Origin: Actinomycetes bacterium
GTDB taxonomy: Bacteria > Actinomycetota > Thermoleophilia > Solirubrobacterales > Solirubrobacteraceae
Direction: 5' to 3'
Assembly: GCA_023429855.1 (NCBI GenBank)
Contig: JAEZDB010000354.1
Location: forward strand, 1-10,270
Length of the DNA: 10,270 nt
Shown here: positions 1 to 6,147 of the stretch, piece by piece
Position numbering within the stretch: position 1 is the first letter of the stretch
How the letters are laid out: every line of letters begins with the position of its first letter
Program-made: the position numbers and the translations under genes
Notes under the pieces: generated by a model
What the model saw: only the letters and a program-made list of their open reading frames with translations
Told to the model about the DNA's origin: nothing
Databases searched by the model: none

Positions 1-38
1 GGGGCCGCGCCCCCCCGGGCCCCCCCCCCCGGGGCCCC
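1..38. other. G/C-only low-complexity edge
   Basis: The first 38 bases contain only G and C, in runs of up to a dozen C. Nothing else in the window looks like this. It may be a contig-end sequencing or assembly artefact, or a real GC-only tract. The reading frame of the next gene stays open through it, but the proline/glycine-rich translation is not believable as protein. Confidence 0.5.
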
Positions 39-44
39 TTTCTC

Positions 45-491
45 TTGCTCAACGCGTCAGAGCGTGCGGACCACGGGCCTAGCCTCGCGGGACGTCTTGC
101 AGGTTTGCTTGCAGCCACGCTTCGATCGCTTGCTCGCGGCGACACTGAGCCGATGGGGGAGACCGGTGGTGAGCCGCGTTACGAACCGGGTTATGACGAC
201 GGGTTCGGTGAAGTGCTCGACGCGTTCCCGGAGGCCGCTCCTCGCTCGCTCTATCCGTGGTCGGTGTGGCGTGATGGCCAGCCGAGGGTGCTGCGGCGCG
301 GCAAGCACTTTCGAGCCGAGAACGCGACGGGCATGCGCTCGACGGTTTATGCGTACGCCCGGCGCCACGACATCGCCGTGAAGGTCCGCCTAGGACGACC
401 GACGCAAACCCCGTCGGGGGAGTTCGTGTTCGAGCAGGAGGACCGCTTCTTGACGCTGCAGTTCTTCCCGGATCGGACGTACGGCAGCTAA
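45..491 (+). CDS. Small hypothetical protein upstream of the transposase
   Basis: I do not recognise this protein. The frame is open from the window edge to TAA at 489-491, so the N-terminus is unsettled. TTG 45 gives 148 residues. ATG 153 gives 112 and starts just before an acidic, Gly/Glu-rich stretch. The C-terminal 80 residues look like a compact folded domain: the segment YPWSVWRDGQPRVLRRGKHF is followed by a basic helix (MRSTVYAYARRHDIAVKVRL) and an aromatic β-like tail (FLTLQFFP). The basic helix would suit nucleic-acid binding, but that is a guess. Third-position G/C is somewhat lower in the first half than in the neighbouring genes. The gene is co-oriented with the transposition operon, 116 bases before the short leader ORF. 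It probably travels with the element, because no transposon end lies between it and the transposase. Confidence 0.55.
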   Translation: MLNASERADHGPSLAGRLAGLLAATLRSLARGDTEPMGETGGEPRYEPGYDDGFGEVLDAFPEAAPRSLYPWSVWRDGQPRVLRRGKHFRAENATGMRSTVYAYARRHDIAVKVRLGRPTQTPSGEFVFEQEDRFLTLQFFPDRTYGS

Positions 492-607
492 CAGCGTCGC
501 TGTAGCGCGGTTTGTAATCCGAGTCGTCGTAGGCGCTTCCGGCGAACCTCACCAAGCCCACAGAATTCGCCGCAACGTCGGTCCTCTCCCTTGGTAGGAG
601 TGCCGTC
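492..607 (+). other. Intergenic region upstream of the transposition operon
   Basis: This gap has no credible gene. It does not contain the 22-23 bp repeats seen at the right end, so it is not the left transposon end. It probably holds the operon promoter, but I see no convincing -35/-10 pair. Confidence 0.4.
595..600 (+). promoter_or_regulatory. Shine-Dalgarno for the leader ORF
   Basis: TAGGAG at 595-600 is placed 7 bases before ATG 608. This is the best ribosome-binding site near the transposase. The transposase GTG at 634 has only a weak CAGG 11 bases upstream, so ribosomes may enter at 608. Confidence 0.5.
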
Positions 608-637
608 ATGCGCTGCGCTCAGGTACCCGTCTCGTGA
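608..637 (+). CDS. Possible 9-residue leader peptide coupled to the transposase
   Basis: ATG 608 follows a good TAGGAG site and opens a nine-codon frame, MRCAQVPVS, that stops at TGA 635-637. The stop overlaps the transposase start as GTGA, the classic four-base arrangement for translational coupling. No other start in the transposase frame is plausible: that frame has a stop at 595-597 and only a CTG at 613. A short leader that meters transposase translation is therefore a reasonable reading. It could also be a chance ORF, since nine codons carry little statistical weight. Confidence 0.3.
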   Translation: MRCAQVPVS

Positions 638-2106
638 CCGCTGGCGGCGCTGACCCCGCGTTCGTCTCGGCGACAGTTCGTCGACTGCGAGAGGTGCGCG
701 CCACGAACTGCGGGCGCCTTCCGGCAGGCTGGATCGATGAGGCCGCTGAAGCCTGCGGGGTGGGGAGGTCGACGATGCTGCGGTATCTGGCGCAGGGCGC
801 TCCCGTAGTTCAAGAGGGCAAGGCGTGGAGTCGGGGGCCCACGGCGCGAGCCGCCTACTACCGCGCCGCGGGCAACGTGACGCTCGCGCGGCGCATGCTC
901 GAGCGCGAAGAGGGGCCGGACTCGGTCGCGTCGCTCTCGACGATGTACCGCGCGGCAGCTCGCGATTTCGCGCCGGACGAGCAGACGCTGGCACGAAGAG
1001 GAGAGCGTGCGGCGCGCGGCAAGCGGCTGGTCTGCTCGATCGAGAACGTGCATCGCAACGAGGTCTGGCTCTCCGATCACAAGCTTCTGGACGTGTTCGT
1101 GGTGCTGCCGCGCGGCTCCACGCCTGTGCGGCCCTGGATGACGGTGCTCATCGACGGCTACAGCCGACGCGCGGTCGGCGCATCGCTTTCGGTCTCACCG
1201 AACCGCGGGCATGTGCTCTCGGCGCTGGCGATGGCGATCGAGCAGTGCGGCATCCCGGAGCTGCTGGTGTTCGATCGAGGCCGCGAGTTTCTGTCGCACG
1301 CGGTCGCCGAACACGCTGCGGCGCTCGGCTACGCGGCGACACCGACGCTGGCGTACCACCCTCACCACAAGGGCAAGGTCGAGCGGTTCCACCAAACGCT
1401 CAACCGGCATCTCGCCGCGGACCTGGGGGTGGTCCCGGAGCCGGCGACGGACATCCGCGACGCCAACCTGATCGGACCTCGGCGACCGGTCTCGATGGCG
1501 TTCATGGCCGAGCGGTTCTTCGCGGTCCTGCGCCAGTACAACGAGGAGCTCGGGCACCGCAGCCTGGATGGCCGCACGCCCCAGGCCGTGTACGACGCGG
1601 ACGCCACGCCGGAACGGCACGTCGATCCGGCGCTACTGCGCCGCTTCGCGCTCGCGGGGGAGTCACGCAAGATCTCGGAGTTCGGCGTGCGGTTCCGCGG
1701 TCGCCACTACTACGCGCCGGAACTGGAGGGCCACCGCGGCGTAGAGGTGGAGATTCGCTGGGCACAAGACGACCCGAGAGTGCTCGACATCTACCGAGGC
1801 GAGCAGTACTGGTGCAGCGCGCCGCTGGTCGATCAAGCCAGCCCGCAGCAGCGGGCCCAGGTCATCGCCACACGCAAGGCGCACACCCGCCGACAGCTCG
1901 CCGATGTCCGCCTTGCCCGCCGCCGCGAGCGCGAGACGTGGAAGGCGATCGCGCAAGGAGACGGGGTGGTGGAGACCACGCTCGTCACAACGACCGAGCA
2001 CGCCGACGAAACAATCGGCAGCCCACCCGGTTTGCTCTCGGTGATGCGCGATCTGGGCATCGAGACCGACCTCGAGATGCCAAGTCCCGCGCAGGAGGCC
2101 GGATGA
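634..2106 (+). CDS. TniA/TnsB-type D,D-35-E transposase
   Basis: This 490-residue protein would carry out DNA cleavage and strand transfer at the transposon ends. The N-terminus has a helix-turn-helix-like segment at about residues 30-56 (IDEAAEACGVGRSTMLRYLA). The RNase H-like integrase core follows. Its catalytic residues are D148 (in VWLSDH), D214 (in LVFDRGREF) and E250 (in KGKVERFHQTLN). The spacing between the last two is exactly 35 residues. The IDGYSRR motif expected between the two aspartates is present. From about residue 340 a β-rich domain (FGVRFRGRHYYAPEL onward) matches the Mu transposase C-terminal domain, followed by a basic helical tail. Mu-type transposases of this kind work with an AAA ATPase, which is the next gene and overlaps this one by four bases (ATGA). 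All catalytic residues are intact. It is shorter than TnsB of Tn7 (about 700) and closer to TniA of Tn5053. Confidence 0.9.
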   Translation: MTAGGADPAFVSATVRRLREVRATNCGRLPAGWIDEAAEACGVGRSTMLRYLAQGAPVVQEGKAWSRGPTARAAYYRAAGNVTLARRMLEREEGPDSVASLSTMYRAAARDFAPDEQTLARRGERAARGKRLVCSIENVHRNEVWLSDHKLLDVFVVLPRGSTPVRPWMTVLIDGYSRRAVGASLSVSPNRGHVLSALAMAIEQCGIPELLVFDRGREFLSHAVAEHAAALGYAATPTLAYHPHHKGKVERFHQTLNRHLAADLGVVPEPATDIRDANLIGPRRPVSMAFMAERFFAVLRQYNEELGHRSLDGRTPQAVYDADATPERHVDPALLRRFALAGESRKISEFGVRFRGRHYYAPELEGHRGVEVEIRWAQDDPRVLDIYRGEQYWCSAPLVDQASPQQRAQVIATRKAHTRRQLADVRLARRRERETWKAIAQGDGVVETTLVTTTEHADETIGSPPGLLSVMRDLGIETDLEMPSPAQEAG

Positions 2107-2843
2107 CTGCCACGCATTTCCTGGGGATCCGAGGCGCCTCGCTACTGAGGACGCCCGCGTGGGCGCTCGGGCGAGAAGGGCTCATGGAGGCCGCTCAGCA
2201 ACGGGCGATCACGGCGGTCACCGGGCCGCCGGGAACGGGCAAGACCTTCCTGCTGAACACCGTGGAGCCGGAGCTGGATTTGCCCGTCGTGCGGATCGAA
2301 CCGCATCTGCGGCCGTCGATGCTGTCGATCACGACGCAGATGCTCGAAGCGATGACCGGGGATCCTGGCCGAGGATCACGGCACACGAAGATCAGGCCGC
2401 TCGTCGATGCTCTCGCAAGTCCGGTGGTCGTGATGGTCGACGAGGCGCAGCGGATGAACCGCGAGTGCCTCGATCACCTGCGATATCTGCACGACCACCG
2501 CGACACCGACTTCGCCCTGGTTCTGGCGGGAGGCCAGGGATGTTGGGAGGTGCTGGGCCGGGAACCGCAGCTTCGGCGGCGGATCTGGCGCCCGACCTTC
2601 TTCCGGCCGCTGGCACCGCCAGAGGTGGTGCAACTGATCCCCAAGTTCCACGCGGTCTGGCAGACCTCCACGGATGTGCTGGAGAGGCTCAACGCCGAGT
2701 TCGCTCACGGCGTGCTCGGAAACTGGGCGGCTCTGACGGCCACGGCGACGCTCACGCGCCCAGCTCCGGATTCGCCCGTAGAGACGGGGGAGGTCGCCGG
2801 CATCCTGGTGCGTCACGGAGTCCTGGACGCGGCGCGTTGCTGA
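2103..2843 (+). CDS. TniB/TnsC-type AAA ATPase, transposition regulator
   Basis: This 246-residue P-loop ATPase is the expected partner of the transposase. Proteins of this family bind DNA as ATP-dependent oligomers, mark the target and activate the transposase. Walker A is GPPGTGKT at residues 41-48. Walker B is VVVMVDEAQ, with the D/E pair at 113-114. A sensor-like strand FALVLAGG lies near 138-145, and an arginine-rich RRRIWRPTFFRPL segment follows, typical of TniB/TnsC/IstB-like proteins. ATG 2103 is chosen because it overlaps the transposase stop as ATGA, indicating coupled translation. The frame is also open far upstream, but that stretch is a shadow of the transposase. The active site looks complete. 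Confidence 0.88.
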   Translation: MTATHFLGIRGASLLRTPAWALGREGLMEAAQQRAITAVTGPPGTGKTFLLNTVEPELDLPVVRIEPHLRPSMLSITTQMLEAMTGDPGRGSRHTKIRPLVDALASPVVVMVDEAQRMNRECLDHLRYLHDHRDTDFALVLAGGQGCWEVLGREPQLRRRIWRPTFFRPLAPPEVVQLIPKFHAVWQTSTDVLERLNAEFAHGVLGNWAALTATATLTRPAPDSPVETGEVAGILVRHGVLDAARC

Positions 2844-4369
2844 CCACCGTCTTTGACGAGACCGATGACGTCTCGCACGTGCGGTGGCTCAACGCCCGAC
2901 ACCTGCCAGAGCAGGGCATCGTCGTCGTCCACGTACCGCCGGGCGCGGCGCTGGCGCTCCTCGCCGCCGAGGTCCTGCGCGCGCTGGGACGCGTGGTTCC
3001 GGAGAAGACGCCGAACTTCCGCGCCCACGGCCACGTGTGGGCGCAGGCGTGGATCTCGACGGCCCGGCCCCGGTGCGACCTCGTCCTGTACGGCGCTCAG
3101 CGTCTCACCGAACCGGCGCGGGCGTGGCTGACCGACGTCGCGAAAGCGCCGGCAGTGAACGTCTGGCTCGTCGCGACCGAAGAACCCGACGACTCCGAAA
3201 GCGCGCCGTGCTGGCGGTGGGAGACCTTTCGCTCACACCCGTGGCACGAGCGCACCCGCAGCGACGAGCTTGCAGGACGCCCGCTGCCCCGTGACTGGAG
3301 ACACGACGATCTGCCGTCGTTTCCGCTGTCGCATATTCGCGCGCACAACCTTGCGCAAGACAGCTGGGAGGGACTGCAGCGCCTCGGCGTCACCTACGCA
3401 AGCGTGCGCCGCTACGAGTTCAACCGGCTCCTGAGCAACCAGCGTCCACCGGCCCTTCGCAACGTCTCAGCCGCGCTGGCGCGCCTGACGCTGATCACCC
3501 ACGACCGTCCGGACCTCACCGTCCTGAGCCGCTACCTCGAGCACGACCTGTTCCTGCACGGCGCGGTCCTAACCATCGATCTCGACGCAGTCCTGGAACT
3601 CGCCGGAGCCGATCGACCGGATCGCCAGGTCCAGCCGGCTCCGCGGGACGACGGATCCTGCAACCCAGCTGAAGCTGCCCGAGATGTCATCGGAACGCTT
3701 CACCAGTACGGCCGCCCGGCCGCGTTCACCGGCTACTGCGACATCGCAGCCGACGGCACCCACGCCATCGAACTCGACGGCGACCGCCGGGAAATCCCGC
3801 CGTGGGGCAGATGGCCACTACGCGCCGCGTGCTGGCTCAGCGCCACTGGCATCGCCAAACCGCGCGATCCCAAACGTTCCGACCGATCCACGCACCATCT
3901 CTACGGCCACCTACCACCAGTCGCGGACAACATCGCAAACAACCTGCGCAACGGTCTGGAACCACTGACGAGCTCGCTCCAGGACGCCTTCACCTACGAA
4001 CCGTTCGTCAAGACGACGACCTCCGCCGTTACCGATCGAGACGACGGCTTCAGCACGCAGGTCGCCGAGACGATCTGGACGCTGCGCACGCGCCGCCGAT
4101 TCGGCGACCCAGTACCCAGGCGTGGAGACCCAGGCGTCCGCTGGCTGCTCGACAACGACCTGGCGTACGAGGACGTGCAGAACGACGGCCGCCCGGCGTT
4201 GCGCGCATGGCTGCTGGACGCCATCAGAGACGACGCGTTCAGCCGAGGGCCGCAGTTCAACCAGAACTACCGACTGCGATTCAGCAGCGGCCTAAGCGAA
4301 CCGCGCGCGCCGGAGTACGCCAGCCACTTCAGAGAACCGCAGCGCTACTTCCAAAGTCTCACCCGGTGA
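2837..4369 (+). CDS. Third transposition-operon protein with a pseudo-ATPase-like N-terminus
   Basis: This 510-residue protein is not one I can name. Its position after transposase and ATPase is where TniQ/TnsD target selectors usually sit, but there are no CxxC zinc-finger pairs and no recognisable TniQ N-terminal motif. The first 130 residues look like a degenerate AAA fold. VVVHVPPGAALAL at 29-41 sits where a Walker A would be but lacks GKT. LVLYGAQRL at 82-90 lines up with VMVDEAQRM of the upstream ATPase, with the catalytic D and E replaced by Y85 and G86. VNVWLVATEE follows like a sensor strand. The remainder is helical and unassigned. TTG 2837 overlaps the ATPase stop by seven bases; CTG 2840 (four-base overlap) and GTG 2879 are alternatives. 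The stop codon lies inside the first terminal repeat. An essential target-selection or assembly role is inferred only from context. Confidence 0.8.
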   Translation: MLTTVFDETDDVSHVRWLNARHLPEQGIVVVHVPPGAALALLAAEVLRALGRVVPEKTPNFRAHGHVWAQAWISTARPRCDLVLYGAQRLTEPARAWLTDVAKAPAVNVWLVATEEPDDSESAPCWRWETFRSHPWHERTRSDELAGRPLPRDWRHDDLPSFPLSHIRAHNLAQDSWEGLQRLGVTYASVRRYEFNRLLSNQRPPALRNVSAALARLTLITHDRPDLTVLSRYLEHDLFLHGAVLTIDLDAVLELAGADRPDRQVQPAPRDDGSCNPAEAARDVIGTLHQYGRPAAFTGYCDIAADGTHAIELDGDRREIPPWGRWPLRAACWLSATGIAKPRDPKRSDRSTHHLYGHLPPVADNIANNLRNGLEPLTSSLQDAFTYEPFVKTTTSAVTDRDDGFSTQVAETIWTLRTRRRFGDPVPRRGDPGVRWLLDNDLAYEDVQNDGRPALRAWLLDAIRDDAFSRGPQFNQNYRLRFSSGLSEPRAPEYASHFREPQRYFQSLTR

Positions 4370-4447
4370 CGCCTAAACTCTCACCGCGGTGACGACCGAA
4401 CTCTCAGCCCAGTGGGAAAGTCGGTCTCAACCCGCTGAGAATCGACA
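4358..4447 (+). repeat. Four 22-23 bp repeats forming the right transposon end
   Basis: Units start at 4358, 4380, 4403 and 4426, giving a period of 22-23 bases, about two helical turns. Their cores are CTCACCCGGTGA, CTCACCGCGGTGA, CTCAGCCCAGTGGG and CTCAACCCGCTGAG. The second contains a perfect 12-bp palindrome, TCACCGCGGTGA (4381-4392). The first is near-palindromic. The array stops at ACA 4445-4447, the presumed tip. Arrays of about 22 bp are what TnsB binds in Tn7 ends, so these are probably transposase-binding sites. The third-gene stop TGA (4367-4369) is part of the first unit, so the gene and the end are fused. Confidence 0.75.
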
Positions 4448-4576
4448 AGAGTTGCGGATCTCGCCGCCCGTCCTGGAGGGTAGCTTGACATAACGTGCAT
4501 TATCGAGCGCAGGCGAGAGGGGCGCGAAGTTCTTTCTTGGCTGCGCCGGATCTCTGGGCTCGCCTTTCGCAGCCGG
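4448..4576. other. Non-coding flank between transposon end and cyclase locus
   Basis: This appears to be host DNA next to the presumed insertion point, downstream of the minus-strand cyclase stop at 4577. I see no gene. TTGACA occurs at 4485-4490, but nothing resembling a -10 box lies 16-18 bases downstream. Confidence 0.4.
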
Positions 4577-4840
4577 CTAGCGGCGCGCGCCGGGCCGGGA
4601 GCCGGCGCTGGCTCTGCCGGTACCGCGGCTCGACGTGCCGTACTTGTCGCGAAGCAGGCGCTCGTCCGCGGCCTGAAGGAGTCCACGGGCGTCGCGCGCG
4701 TCCTCCGGGTAGCTCGCGGTTCCGACACCGGTGCTGATGGCGCATTCGTTGCGGCTGAGCGCGGAGATGCGTTCGCGCAGCGCGTGGACCAGCGGATCGA
4801 CGACGTCGGGGCCGGAGTCTCGCAGGATGACGGTGTACTC
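4577..4840 (-). pseudogene. Detached C-terminal piece of a diguanylate cyclase (second GGDEF domain)
   Basis: Read on the minus strand from 4840, the sequence begins EYTVILRDSG and runs 87 codons to TAG at 4577. It is the second half of a GGDEF domain: EY is the end of the GGEEY signature. ISTGVGTASYPEDARDARGL and AADERLLRDKYG match the conserved C-terminal strand and helix. There is no ATG, GTG or TTG in this segment, and just upstream the frame turns into antisense of a gene on the other strand. It is therefore a headless fragment. Its missing front half lies at the far end of the inverted segment, ending at 6102 on the plus strand. Confidence 0.8.
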
Positions 4841-6102
4841 TGCTCGACGACCGCCTCGAGACCGAACTGCAGCGTCACCGCGCGCTGCGGCGTCCGCTCA
4901 GCGTCATGGCTCTGGATCTCAACGGGTTCAAGGCGGTCAACGACACCCACGGGCACGCTGCCGGAGACCGGCTGCTGGCCTTTGTGGCGACGAAGCTCTC
5001 CGAGACCGCAGGCGACAAGGCCACGGTCGTCAGGCAAGGCGGCGATGAGTTCTGCATCTTGCTCCCCGACTCGGGCCCCCGCCGGGCGCAGCGTGTCGCA
5101 GAACGGATCCGCGCGGCGCTCGCGCCGTCGGTGCGCACCGGCATCGGGGTGGCGACCTACCCGGTCGACGGCGGCGACCCGTTGCGGCTCGTCGAACTTG
5201 CCGACGCGCGGCTCACTGCCGAGAAGGCCGCGCGCCGCGGCGCACCGGCGCCAAAGCTCGGGTGGCTCCTAGACGGCGACGGCGTGGCACTGCCTGCCTC
5301 GACGCTCCACCAGTCAGGCGGCACCGATCATCAGGGCAGCGAGGCCTCGCGCGCCGCCATCGGAGCCAGCCGGGTGATCTGGAGGACCACCGGCGGAATG
5401 TTCTCGTTCTACGCGCTGTTCGGGATTGCCGTGTTTGCCGTCCGACCCGCGCTCACCGGACCGTTGTACGTCCCAGTCATGGCCACGGCGTTGATCATTG
5501 GCGTCGCCGTCCTCTGTACATCTCCGCCGGCCCTCCACAGCCGACGGTCGGAGATCGTGCTTGCCTCGAGCTACATTCTGCCCGCGCTCCTCTTCGTCGA
5601 CGCGGGAAGCCACCCCTCCGTCGCCGTGGGCGCGGCGGTCTTCATCGGACCACTGGTCGCCGTGCGAACGCAGACCCGACGGCGTGCCGGGACGCACATC
5701 GCATTGGCGACGCTCCTGCTAGCCGTCGCGGTCGTGGCGACCGGGGCAGGGTTCGCCGCGATCATCGCCGTCACGATTCTCATCGCGACGATGAACGTGC
5801 TCGCGCTGTGCTGTGTGTTCGTGCTCGAAGCCTCTGAGGCCCAAGGGGTGGAGCTGGCAAAGCTCGCCGTCACCGATCCACTCACGCGTTTGGCAAACCG
5901 CCGTCAGCTGCTCGCCGCCGCCGAGCAGGCCGTCAGCGCCGACGGCGCACGTGTCGTGGCCCTCGCGCTCGATCTCAACGGCTTCAAGACCCTCAACGAT
6001 GTCGCGGGGCACGGCGCCGGTGACGATCTCCTGATCGCCGTTGCCGACATCCTTCGCGAACTCGCGCCTTCGGGCGCCACCATCGCACGACCCGGCGGCG
6101 AA
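4841..6102 (+). other. Inverted 1,262-bp segment within the cyclase gene
   Basis: The left junction lies at 4840/4841 and the right at 6102/6103. Flipping the segment joins NRR to LLDDRLETEL at one side and ARPGGE to EYTVIL at the other, both in frame and both making canonical GGDEF-domain sequence. The crossover is compatible with a shared dinucleotide CT on the two strands. Beyond that I find no long inverted repeat at the junctions. No recombinase of the invertase type is in the window. Confidence 0.78.
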
Positions 6103-6147
6103 GTCGACGATTCCCGACGCCGGTCAGCGGATCGCGCATCGCCATGA
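4906..6147 (+). CDS. GGDEF-TM-partial GGDEF reading frame created by the inversion
   Basis: This 413-codon frame is the inverted middle of the cyclase. It contains most of a GGDEF domain (LDLNGFKAVND, then GGDEF at 5038-5052, then GIGVATYPVDG), a linker, a hydrophobic domain of about five or six membrane segments (roughly 5370-5830), and the start of a second GGDEF domain that breaks after RPGGE at 6102. The last 15 residues are antisense of the neighbouring gene. The frame has a TGA at 4828-4830 and no ATG, GTG or TTG before ATG 4906. That ATG falls inside the first core strand, after the DPLTGxxNRR region that should precede it. A functional cyclase from this frame is unlikely, and it may not be expressed at all. 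It is best read as part of the broken gene. Confidence 0.6.
   Translation: MALDLNGFKAVNDTHGHAAGDRLLAFVATKLSETAGDKATVVRQGGDEFCILLPDSGPRRAQRVAERIRAALAPSVRTGIGVATYPVDGGDPLRLVELADARLTAEKAARRGAPAPKLGWLLDGDGVALPASTLHQSGGTDHQGSEASRAAIGASRVIWRTTGGMFSFYALFGIAVFAVRPALTGPLYVPVMATALIIGVAVLCTSPPALHSRRSEIVLASSYILPALLFVDAGSHPSVAVGAAVFIGPLVAVRTQTRRRAGTHIALATLLLAVAVVATGAGFAAIIAVTILIATMNVLALCCVFVLEASEAQGVELAKLAVTDPLTRLANRRQLLAAAEQAVSADGARVVALALDLNGFKTLNDVAGHGAGDDLLIAVADILRELAPSGATIARPGGEVDDSRRRSADRASP

Larger units (their letters stand above)
1..4447 (+). mobile_element. Mu/Tn7/Tn5053-like transposon, left end not in window
   Basis: A D,D-35-E transposase with a Mu-type C-terminal domain, an AAA ATPase and a third protein overlap in one operon. 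The operon runs directly into four 22-23 bp repeats that end in ACA at 4445-4447. Read inward from that point the end begins TGTCGATTCTCAGCGGGTTG, which matches the TGT...ACA termini usual for Tn7, Tn5053 and Mu relatives. The matching left end, which should be an inverted repeat beginning TGTCGA, was not found in 1-633. It must lie before the window or be lost at the contig edge. The small gene at 45-491 would then be cargo or an accessory gene. A five-base target duplication would begin with AGAGT at 4448-4452, but this cannot be verified without the left end. Confidence 0.7.

Noticed and set aside
492..633. Left transposon end between the small gene and the transposase
   Set aside because: TGT occurs twice there, but no copy of the 22-23 bp repeats or the TGTCGATTCTCAG tip is present.
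825..2102. Long plus-strand frame upstream of the ATPase start, joined to it
   Set aside because: It overlaps the transposase in another frame and is arginine/alanine-rich shadow sequence. The ATPase starts at 2103.
2159..2836. Long plus-strand frame running into the third transposition gene
   Set aside because: It is the shadow of the ATPase gene. The translation becomes protein-like only after about 2837.
2837..4369. Third operon protein as a TniQ/TnsD homologue
   Set aside because: There are no zinc-binding CxxC pairs and no TniQ N-terminal signature. The name would rest on gene order alone.
4485..4513. TTGACA as a -35 box for a plus-strand promoter
   Set aside because: No -10-like hexamer lies 16-18 bases downstream, and the next plus-strand sequence is antisense of the cyclase.
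4841..6110. Seven-base TCGACGA near both inversion junctions (4844-4850 and 6104-6110) as the recombination site
   Set aside because: The two copies are in direct, not inverted, orientation and offset from the breakpoints, so they do not explain an inversion.
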